From NCBI GenBank assembly GCA_963977945.1, contig CAXBQO010000035.1, positions 1 to 10,049 on the forward strand: a DNA stretch of 10,049 nucleotides. The letters run 5' to 3'. Source of the stretch: CALMJB01 sp963977945. GTDB lineage: Bacteria > Actinomycetota > Actinomycetes > Nanopelagicales > Nanopelagicaceae. Shown here one piece after another: positions 1-5,455 of the stretch (positions are counted from its first letter, which is position 1; each line of letters starts with the position of its first letter). The translations under genes and the position numbers were made by a program. The notes beneath the pieces are model-generated. The model saw nothing but the letters and a program-made list of their open reading frames with translations, was not told the origin of the DNA and searched no databases.

Positions 1-996
1 CACCATCGCATTTCGATCTGATTGCGCCCAAGTTGCAAACGCTGGCGCTTCACCGCCACCGGTAATTCGTTTATATGAATTCACCCATTGATTTGTCACC
101 ATACATATTTCGGGAGCGTGTTTTATTATGCCGGCGATAAATGAACGACCGACTTTTGATAACTGCATCGGAGAGGCAGCGTCATAGAACGCATTTGTCT
201 CACCAGAAAATAACGAAAGATGTGTATGCATCGCCGAACCTGGAAATTCTGTAAATGGTTTTGGCATGAATGAAGCGAAGAATCCTTGTTCTAATGCCAC
301 CTCTTTTATTACATGGCGAAATGTCATTATGTTGTCAGCGGTTGATAATGCATCTGCATATCGCAAATCAATTTCTTGTTGTCCAGGCGCGCCTTCGTGA
401 TGAGAGAACTCAACTGAAACACCCATCGCTTCTAATAAAGTAATTGCAGCTCTACGGAAATCATGTCCAACCATTGAAGGTGTGTGATCAAAGTAGCCAG
501 CAGAATCAACTGGTATTGGCCGAGAATTTTCTTTTGGTTCCTCTTTAAATAAGAAAAATTCAATTTCGGGATGTGTGTAACAAGTGAAGCCCATTTGCGC
601 TGCTTCTTGCAATGTTCGTTTTAAAACTTGGCGTGGATCAACTGCGGCAGCGCTGCCATCGGGGCGGTAAATATCGCAAAACATTCTGGCTGCTCCTGGA
701 GCTTCAGTGCGCCAAGGCAAAATAGAAAACGTTGCTGGATCAGGTTTTGCCAACATATCTGATTCAGTTACACGAGCAAATCCTTGAATTGATGAGCCAT
801 CAAATCCGATTCCCTCTGCAAATGCATTTTCTAATTCCGCTGGAGCGATTGCTACCGATTTTAAAAATCCTAAAACATCGGTAAACCAAAGTCTGATAAA
901 GCGAATGTTTCGCTCTTCAATAGTTTTTAAAACAAACTCTTGTTGTTTAGATAAGTCGTTTTTTTCCTTAGCGAAATTCTCATTTGGGGAAGTCAT
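1..996 (-). CDS. glnA2: Glutamine synthetase family protein, GlnA2-like (C-terminus cut by window edge)
   Basis: This is a type I glutamine synthetase fold enzyme (ATP-dependent ligation of ammonia or an amine to the glutamate gamma-carboxyl). 332 in-frame residues are visible, and the family is usually about 450. Seen: a GFDGSS beta-grasp motif at about 64-69, metal-ligand region PEIEFFLF (143-150), HHEGAPGQQEID (199-210), the HTH nucleotide-loop region (257-259) and NSYKRITGG (306-314). The N-terminus (QQEFVLKTIEERNIRFIRLWFTDVLG) matches actinobacterial GlnA2 rather than GlnA1. The C-terminal adenylylation region is outside the window. The ATG at 996 is the only sensible start, giving about 17 residues more than I recall for mycobacterial GlnA2; GAAAGGG lies about 13 nt upstream. 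It follows cysE by 64 bp on the same strand and could be cotranscribed. Some Streptomyces GlnA2/A3 proteins glutamylate polyamines instead of making glutamine, so the substrate is open. Confidence 0.93.
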   Translation of the reverse strand, partial: MTSPNENFAKEKNDLSKQQEFVLKTIEERNIRFIRLWFTDVLGFLKSVAIAPAELENAFAEGIGFDGSSIQGFARVTESDMLAKPDPATFSILPWRTEAPGAARMFCDIYRPDGSAAAVDPRQVLKRTLQEAAQMGFTCYTHPEIEFFLFKEEPKENSRPIPVDSAGYFDHTPSMVGHDFRRAAITLLEAMGVSVEFSHHEGAPGQQEIDLRYADALSTADNIMTFRHVIKEVALEQGFFASFMPKPFTEFPGSAMHTHLSLFSGETNAFYDAASPMQLSKVGRSFIAGIIKHAPEICMVTNQWVNSYKRITGGGEAPAFATWAQSDRNAMV

Positions 997-1048
997 GGGC
1001 GCAAGTAAATCGCCCTTTCGTTACAACGATGTTAAATAACTACTTCCC

Positions 1049-1071
1049 CGTTAGATTACGTTAGATCACGT
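1049..1071 (-). repeat. Tandem 10-bp near-repeat across the cysE stop codon
   Basis: On the minus strand ACGTGATCTA is followed directly by ACGTAATCTA and then ACG, two 10-bp units differing at one base plus a partial third. The first unit encodes the end of CysE (Tyr-Val-Ile) and its junction with the second makes the TAA stop. The rest lies in the 64-bp gap before the glnA2-like gene. It could be a slippage duplication or a pair of same-face protein sites one helical turn apart. I could not match it convincingly to a known operator. Confidence 0.6.
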
Positions 1072-1588
1072 AAGTGGTGTTCTTGGAAATATCGCTGGCA
1101 ATATCTTCGGTTACTACCGAATTAGCCCGCACCCTTACTCCTTCGCCAATATTTATATTGCCAAGTACTTTTGCACCAGCACCAATCACCACAAAATTTC
1201 CAATAGTTGGATGACGTTTAACGCCACGTTGATTTGGTCCAAATGCTCTGGCACCTAATGTGGCGCCGTGATACATCATTACATCATCGCCAACGATTGC
1301 AGTTTGTCCGATGACAACACCCATTCCGTGATCGATAAATAATCGACGGCCGATAGTTGCACCCGGATGAATTTCTACTCCGGTAATCATTCGAATCCAA
1401 TTGGAGTAAATGCGGGAAATTAATTTGAGTTTTTTTCGCCATAAAAAATTTGCAATGCGATAACCCCAAACCGCATGAACACCTGGATAAGTTAGTAAAA
1501 CTTCCAATCGATTTCGCGCTGCTGGATCTTTTAGAAGCGCAACATCTAAATCTTCCAGCATCCTTGAAAATAAATTTGTTCTACGCAT
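1061..1588 (-). CDS. cysE: Serine O-acetyltransferase (short form)
   Basis: It acetylates L-serine with acetyl-CoA to O-acetylserine, the substrate of CysK, in the cytoplasm. Seen: a short alpha-helical N-terminus (about 1-70), then left-handed beta-helix hexapeptide coils (about 71-165). The catalytic Asp-His pair is D86-H87 in IDHGMGVVIGQTA, and H107 lies in MMYHGATLG. At 175 residues it is short, against about 190-270 in the family. The usual VVGVPAR-like segment after the last coil is absent and the protein ends NTTYVI. Plant serine acetyltransferases also end Tyr-Val-Ile, and the C-terminal Ile of this family docks into CysK, so the ending may matter. The ATG overlaps the cysK stop by one base (TAATG), so translation is probably coupled to cysK. 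No frameshift that would restore a longer tail was found in the other frames just downstream. Confidence 0.95.
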   Translation of the reverse strand: MRRTNLFSRMLEDLDVALLKDPAARNRLEVLLTYPGVHAVWGYRIANFLWRKKLKLISRIYSNWIRMITGVEIHPGATIGRRLFIDHGMGVVIGQTAIVGDDVMMYHGATLGARAFGPNQRGVKRHPTIGNFVVIGAGAKVLGNINIGEGVRVRANSVVTEDIASDISKNTTYVI

Positions 1589-2514
1589 TAGTCCACTAAT
1601 CCTTCAAACAAAATAGTAGATAAATAACGCTCGCCATATGATGCTAAAAGCACCACAATATTTTTACCGGCAAACTCATTTCGCTTTGCCACTTGTGCAG
1701 TTGCCCAAAGTGCAGCGCCAGATGAAATTCCAGCCAATATTCCCTCTTCGGCTGCAGCTCGCTTTGCAAACTTCACGGCATCGTCGGTTTTTACATCGAT
1801 AACTTCATCATAAATTTTTCGATCCAAAATTGCTGGCACAAAGTTTGGTCCGATTCCTTGAATTTTGTGTGGACCAGGATTTCCCCCATTTAATATCGGA
1901 GAATCTGCTGGTTCAACTGCAAAAATCTTTACATTTGAATTTCGCTGTTTTAAAACTTGTCCGACACCGGTGATTGTTCCGCCGGTTCCGATTCCACCGA
2001 TAAACGCGTCAACTTTTCCATCGGTATCGCGCCAAATTTCTTCTGCTGTGGTTTTGCGATGAATTTCTGGGTTGGCATCATTTTCAAATTGGCGAACTAG
2101 CACCGCATCTTTTTTACCAAGTTCTTCTGCCTTTGCGACTGCACCTTTCATTCCTTCAGCTGCCGGAGTTAAAACTAATTCTGCTCCGTATGCGCGAAGT
2201 AATGCGCGACGTTCTTTTGACATTGAGTCTGGCATCGTCAAAATTGTTTTGTAGCCACGGGCTGCGCCAACCATTGCAAGTGCAATACCGGTATTTCCAG
2301 ATGTTGCTTCAACAATTGTGCCGCCTGGTTTTAATTGTCCGCTTCGCTCAGCGGCATCTACCATTGCAATTCCAATGCGGTCTTTTACCGATGAAGATGG
2401 ATTGTAAAACTCAAGTTTTGCAAAAACATTTGCTTTCGCACCATCCATAATTCGATTGAGGCGAACTAATGGAGTATTTCCAAAAGCTTCGGTGATGTCG
2501 TTATAAATTTTCAT
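1588..2514 (-). CDS. cysK: Cysteine synthase (O-acetylserine sulfhydrylase)
   Basis: A PLP enzyme of fold type II that makes L-cysteine from O-acetylserine and sulfide. Seen: the Schiff-base lysine K44 in PSSSVKDR (39-46), the substrate loop EATSGNTG (69-76), the PLP phosphate-binding glycine loop GGIGTGGTITG (about 173-183) and GISSGAA near 262. Its 308 residues match the CysK/CysK1 length; it lacks the extra C-terminal CBS domain of cystathionine beta-synthase. The ATG at 2514 has a clear Shine-Dalgarno (AGGGAG, 2524-2519) with a 4-nt gap. It is the first enzyme gene after the cysteine leader peptide (2661-2581) and overlaps cysE by one base, so the operon encodes both steps from serine to cysteine. 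The 66-nt gap to the leader holds sequence able to pair with the ribosome-binding site, suggesting translational control by cysteine supply. Confidence 0.97.
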   Translation of the reverse strand: MKIYNDITEAFGNTPLVRLNRIMDGAKANVFAKLEFYNPSSSVKDRIGIAMVDAAERSGQLKPGGTIVEATSGNTGIALAMVGAARGYKTILTMPDSMSKERRALLRAYGAELVLTPAAEGMKGAVAKAEELGKKDAVLVRQFENDANPEIHRKTTAEEIWRDTDGKVDAFIGGIGTGGTITGVGQVLKQRNSNVKIFAVEPADSPILNGGNPGPHKIQGIGPNFVPAILDRKIYDEVIDVKTDDAVKFAKRAAAEEGILAGISSGAALWATAQVAKRNEFAGKNIVVLLASYGERYLSTILFEGLVD

Positions 2515-2517
2515 AAT

Positions 2518-2603
2518 TCTCCCTTGTGTTTAACAGATTTATTTTTTATTGCGGATTTACTGCGAAAAAAGATTTAAAAATCAGCAGCAATAACAGGAAG
2601 AGA
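2518..2603 (-). promoter_or_regulatory. Candidate cysteine attenuator: pairing that hides the cysK ribosome-binding site
   Basis: In the minus-strand RNA, UCUCUU (2603-2598) can pair with GGGAGA (2523-2518), the cysK Shine-Dalgarno: four Watson-Crick pairs and two G-U. After a small internal loop, UGUU (2595-2592) pairs with AACA (2530-2527). The upstream arm covers the Ile-Ser-Ser codons and the first Cys codon of the leader, exactly where a ribosome waiting for Cys-tRNA would sit. A second short pairing, CUGC (2587-2584) with GCAG (2563-2560), ties up the last two Cys codons. The model is that stalling on Cys codons frees the site. The pairing was found by eye, and its stability was not calculated. 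Confidence 0.5.
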
Positions 2604-2661
2604 TCAGCCCAAAATCCAGCACTCTATTGCGAGTGAATAACCAGTTGTTGATTTTGAACAT
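2581..2661 (-). CDS. Cysteine leader peptide (26 aa, Cys-rich C-terminus) upstream of cysK-cysE
   Basis: A 26-codon ORF starts at ATG 2661 and ends at TGA 2583-2581, 66 nt before cysK. It begins MFKINNWLF, and its second half is TRNRVLDFGLISSCYCC. Three of the last four residues are Cys (codons TGT, TGC, TGC) just before the stop. Actinobacterial leader peptides of sulfur and cysteine operons, as I recall them, share an Arg-rich stretch, a Val-Asp-Leu-like core, Ser-Ser and terminal Cys codons; this one aligns by eye (RVLDFGLISSCYCC). In mycobacteria, leaderless poly-Cys short ORFs are established cysteine-responsive attenuators. An in-frame TAG lies three codons upstream of the ATG, so no longer form exists. 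No Shine-Dalgarno is present; a TAGAAT box 6 nt upstream suggests leaderless translation. The product itself probably has no function beyond being translated. Confidence 0.82.
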   Translation of the reverse strand: MFKINNWLFTRNRVLDFGLISSCYCC

Positions 2662-2667
2662 GGGTAA

Positions 2668-2673
2668 ATTCTA
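2668..2673 (-). promoter_or_regulatory. -10 box of the cys leader operon, leaderless type
   Basis: TAGAAT on the minus strand, followed by TTACCC and then the leader ATG at 2661. A TANNNT hexamer 6 nt before a start codon is the usual actinobacterial leaderless arrangement and would put the transcript start on the A of ATG. No good -35 hexamer is visible at about 2691-2696. The A-tract repeats begin about 44 bp upstream of the predicted start site. Confidence 0.6.
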
Positions 2674-2704
2674 AAAAAGGATTTACATTCACGCTACTTG
2701 CAAA

Positions 2705-2779
2705 TTGTTTGCGTGTTCTTGAGTTACCTTGCTTTACTTGGTTTTAACTTGTTTTACATTGTTTCAACTTGTTTTAACG
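2705..2779 (-). repeat. Degenerate ~10-bp tandem repeat with phased A-tracts upstream of the cys promoter
   Basis: Read on the minus strand, units such as GTTAAAACAA (2778-2769), GTTGAAACAA (2768-2759), TGTAAAACAA (2758-2749) and GTTAAAACCAA (2748-2738) follow one another. They decay into GTAAAGCAA, GGTAACTCAA and less regular copies down to about 2705. The period is 9-11 bp with a three- or four-A run once per helical turn in the best units, so the DNA should be curved. It starts 13 bp after the nadE stop and covers about -44 to -118 of the predicted leader transcript start. Plausible roles are an UP-like or curved activator region, an array of operator sites, or the nadE 3' end. The function is not known. 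Confidence 0.75.
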
Positions 2780-2791
2780 TGAAATGTAGCC

Positions 2792-4498
2792 TTACCGCTC
2801 TTTCCAATGTGAGGTAATTGGCAATCTTCGATCTTTTCCAAACGCTCGAGCGGAAATTTTCGTGCCTGGTGGATATTGGCGACGCTTATATTCAGCCCGA
2901 TCCACCATCTGTAAAACTTTTTCAACCAACTGTTGATCAAAGCCGGCGGAGATTGCCCCGCTTTTTCCGGCATCTCCTTCAATATATATACGCAATATTT
3001 GATCAAGTAATTTGTAATCTGGCAGTGAATCGGTGTCTTTTTGATTTGGCCGTAGTTCAGCGCTTGGCTCTTTATCAATTGAATTTTGCGGAATCGGTGG
3101 CATCAAGTTCTGCGAAATTGAAACCGCATTGCGCCATTTAGCTAAATTCCAAACATCGGTTTTATAAATATCTTTTATCGGAGCAAATCCGCCAACCGCA
3201 TCACCATATAAAGTGGAATAACCGACCGCTAATTCAGATTTGTTTCCAGTTGCAAGTACTAAATGTCCTTCAGCGTTAGAAAGCGCCATCAAAGTTGATC
3301 CACGAACTCTGGCTTGAATATTCTCTTCAGCGATTCCAGTTAAATGTAGATTAGAAACAAAACTCTGCACCATCGGTTCTATTTCAATCACCCTAAAATT
3401 TAAGCCGGTATTAATTGCAGTTTGTTTCGCGTCATTTAGCGAGTGCGTTGATGAATATTTACTTGGCAAAGCGATTCCATAAACTTTATCGGCGCCAAGT
3501 GCGTCGCAAGCGATCGCGGCTACTAATGCGGAATCGATTCCGCCAGATAAACCAAGAATTACCGATTTAAATCCATTCTTAATTACATAATCGCGCAAAC
3601 CCATAACCAGTGCTTGCCAAACTTCTTCTTCATCCGAAAGTCTGACCGCGACTCCGTGTTGTAATTTTTGATAACCAATTATTGGTGGTTCAGAAATTAT
3701 TACATCTGGCTGGGAAGAATTAAGAAGTACATCAAGATCAACCAACATCAGCCCATCCATAAATTGCGGAGCGCGGGCAATTACATTTCCACCTGCTCCA
3801 ACCACAATGGTGTCACCATCAAAGACCAAATCATCTTGGCCGCCAGTCATATTTACATATGCAAGTGGCGCTCCAATTTCGCGTGCGCGCTGTTTTACAA
3901 GTTCTAACCGTTTGTCATCTTTATTTCGCTCATATGGCGAACCGTTTGGAACTAAAACTAATCCCGGCTTTCGGCGCACTAAATCAGAAATTGTGCCGCC
4001 AGATTGCCAAATATCTTCACAAATTGCTAGCCCAATATCGACGCCACAAACTCGAATCACAACCGAAGAATCTCCCGGTTTGAAATTGCGAAATTCATCA
4101 AACACCCCGTAATTAGGCAGGTGATGCTTTATGTAATTAGTACGAACTTCACCCTCATAAATAACCGCTAAGCAATTTTGCGGTTCACCATTTTGGGATT
4201 GCCCTAAATAACCAACTAATAATGTCAATTGACCAAGCCCAGCTAATTTTGCATCGGCTGCTAATTTATTTATTGCCGAAATAGATGCCGCTCTAAAGGT
4301 TGGTCGGTTTGCCAAATCTTCAACTGGATAACCAGTTAAAACCATCTCGGGATAAACCACCACTACCGCCCCAGATTGCGCCGCATCTTTTGCGTTTTTC
4401 AATACCAACTCAGAATTGCTGGCTATGTCGCCAACTGTTGGATTTATTTGTGCCAGCGCAATACGAATTTGGCCCATTTGCGATTTTTCCGCGTTCAC
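2792..4498 (-). CDS. nadE: Glutamine-dependent NAD+ synthetase
   Basis: It catalyses the last step of NAD synthesis, amidating nicotinic acid adenine dinucleotide with ammonia released from glutamine. Numbered from the GTG at 4498 it has 568 residues. The N-terminal nitrilase-type glutaminase domain (about 9-260) shows its Glu-Lys-Cys triad: E51 in YPEMVLTGYP, K124 in YIKHHLPNYGVF and C160 in LAICEDIW. The C-terminal synthetase domain (about 285-568) has the ATP pyrophosphatase P-loop SGGIDS (318-323) and the typical ending KDRRLPITSHW. Two starts are possible. GTG 4498 has a TACTCT box exactly 6 nt upstream (leaderless type). ATG 4477 gives a protein starting MGQIRIALAQ, closer to the family start, but with a poor Shine-Dalgarno. 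It is divergent from panB, another cofactor gene. No convincing terminator is seen after the stop. Confidence 0.95.
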   Translation of the reverse strand: MNAEKSQMGQIRIALAQINPTVGDIASNSELVLKNAKDAAQSGAVVVVYPEMVLTGYPVEDLANRPTFRAASISAINKLAADAKLAGLGQLTLLVGYLGQSQNGEPQNCLAVIYEGEVRTNYIKHHLPNYGVFDEFRNFKPGDSSVVIRVCGVDIGLAICEDIWQSGGTISDLVRRKPGLVLVPNGSPYERNKDDKRLELVKQRAREIGAPLAYVNMTGGQDDLVFDGDTIVVGAGGNVIARAPQFMDGLMLVDLDVLLNSSQPDVIISEPPIIGYQKLQHGVAVRLSDEEEVWQALVMGLRDYVIKNGFKSVILGLSGGIDSALVAAIACDALGADKVYGIALPSKYSSTHSLNDAKQTAINTGLNFRVIEIEPMVQSFVSNLHLTGIAEENIQARVRGSTLMALSNAEGHLVLATGNKSELAVGYSTLYGDAVGGFAPIKDIYKTDVWNLAKWRNAVSISQNLMPPIPQNSIDKEPSAELRPNQKDTDSLPDYKLLDQILRIYIEGDAGKSGAISAGFDQQLVEKVLQMVDRAEYKRRQYPPGTKISARAFGKDRRLPITSHWKER

Positions 4499-4504
4499 TT
4501 TTCA

Positions 4505-4510
4505 AGAGTA
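4505..4510 (-). promoter_or_regulatory. -10 box of nadE, leaderless type
   Basis: TACTCT on the minus strand, then TGAAAA, then the GTG at 4498. The 6-nt spacing fits a leaderless transcript starting at the GTG and is the main reason for preferring the longer NadE start. No clear -35 is visible. Confidence 0.45.
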
Positions 4511-4527
4511 CCTCAACATAAACCCGA

Positions 4528-4559
4528 TAGAATTGGCGAATCAGACAGGGACCTATAAG
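4528..4559 (+). promoter_or_regulatory. Candidate -10 boxes for panB
   Basis: Two -10-like hexamers lie in the 88-bp nadE/panB divergent gap: TAGAAT at 4528-4533 without a recognisable -35, and TATAAG at 4554-4559 with TTGGCG (4533-4538) 15 bp upstream, a short spacer. Either would give a leader of about 20-55 nt before panB. Which one is used cannot be decided from sequence. Confidence 0.35.
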
Positions 4560-4586
4560 GCCTTGATCAGAATCGGAGATTCTCCA

Positions 4587-5399
4587 ATGAGTAACGCCAC
4601 CACTTCGCGTATTTCTATTTCCAATTTAGCGGCAAAGAAAAAAGCCGGTGAAAAATGGGCGATGCTTACAAGTTATGAACAAATGAGTGCGCAAATTTTT
4701 GATGAGGCGCAAATTCCAGTTCTTTTAGTCGGTGATAGCGCTGGCAATAATTTTTTTGGGCAAGAGAACACGATTCCGGTAACAGTTGATGAATTAATTC
4801 CACTTGCTCGGGCGGTAGTTAACTCTTCAAAGAGTGCAATGGTCGTAGCCGATTTTCCGTTTGGCTCATATGAAGCTGGCCCAGAGCAAGCATTAGCTAC
4901 CGGAGTTAGATTTTTTAAAGAGGCAAAAGTTCAAGCGGTGAAATTAGAGGGTGGCAAAAAAGTTGTGCCACAAATAAAAGCACTTATCAACGCCGGAATT
5001 CCAGTAATGGGGCATATCGGATTAACGCCGCAGTCTGTTCACGCACTTGGTGGATTTAAAGTTCAAGGCCGTGGCCAAGATGCAGCACGTGTAATAGAAG
5101 ATGCCAAAGCGTTAGTTGAGGCTGGCGTCTTTGCCATTATTTTGGAACTTATCCCGGCCGAACTTGCCAAAGAAATCACCAAATTGGTCTCAGTACCAAC
5201 AATTGGAATCGGCGCCGGAGTTCATTGCGATGCTCAAGTTTTGGTTTGGACCGACCTGATGGGATTAACTGAAAAACCACCCAAACTTGCAAAGGCATAT
5301 AGAAATTTGCGTTCGGAAATCTCGGCCGCTGCGAAGGAATGGGCTAGCGATGTTGCCGGTGGTAAATTTCCGACAGATGAACAAAGTTTTAAAGACTAA
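4587..5399 (+). CDS. panB: 3-methyl-2-oxobutanoate hydroxymethyltransferase (pantothenate synthesis)
   Basis: It transfers a hydroxymethyl group from 5,10-methylene-tetrahydrofolate to alpha-ketoisovalerate, giving ketopantoate, the first committed step to pantothenate and CoA. It has 270 residues, the normal length, forming one (beta/alpha)8 barrel. Seen: metal-binding D50 (VGDS), D89 (VVADFPFGSYEAGP) and E121 (AVKLEGG), catalytic E187 (LELIPAELA), plus HIGLTPQSVHALGGFKVQGRG (143-163) and the C-terminal GKFPTDEQSF, all typical of actinobacterial PanB. The ATG at 4587 is chosen because GGAGA (4575-4579) lies 7 nt upstream and the protein then starts like its homologues. The frame stays open back into nadE, but that extension is antisense to nadE and not PanB-like. 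No panC or panD is in the window. Confidence 0.96.
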   Translation: MSNATTSRISISNLAAKKKAGEKWAMLTSYEQMSAQIFDEAQIPVLLVGDSAGNNFFGQENTIPVTVDELIPLARAVVNSSKSAMVVADFPFGSYEAGPEQALATGVRFFKEAKVQAVKLEGGKKVVPQIKALINAGIPVMGHIGLTPQSVHALGGFKVQGRGQDAARVIEDAKALVEAGVFAIILELIPAELAKEITKLVSVPTIGIGAGVHCDAQVLVWTDLMGLTEKPPKLAKAYRNLRSEISAAAKEWASDVAGGKFPTDEQSFKD

Positions 5400-5455
5400 A
5401 TCGCCAAATAGTTTTAATTTTCTTACTCTCAAAGCAACCATAATTTGCTGAAGCA

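Noticed and set aside
997..1060. GlnR-type operator upstream of the glnA2-like gene
   Set aside because: GTAAT and GTAAC elements are present, but the spacing and the second half-site do not fit the GTnAC-n6-GAAAC box I know.
2565..2582. Terminator-like hairpin between the leader peptide and cysK (GATTTTTAAATC then six T on the minus strand)
   Set aside because: The stem is only 4 A/T-rich pairs. It is too weak to call a terminator, so transcriptional attenuation is not claimed.
2620..2635. Hairpin CACTC/GAGTG inside the leader peptide coding sequence
   Set aside because: A 5-bp stem with a 6-nt loop is expected by chance at this scale; noted only as a possible part of the attenuator fold.
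2764..3078. 104-residue minus-strand ORF overlapping nadE and the A-tract repeats
   Set aside because: It lies inside nadE in another frame on the same strand, with no initiation signal and no recognisable product.
4416..4586. 57-residue N-terminal extension of PanB
   Set aside because: It is antisense to nadE, has no similarity to PanB starts, and ATG 4587 has a good Shine-Dalgarno.
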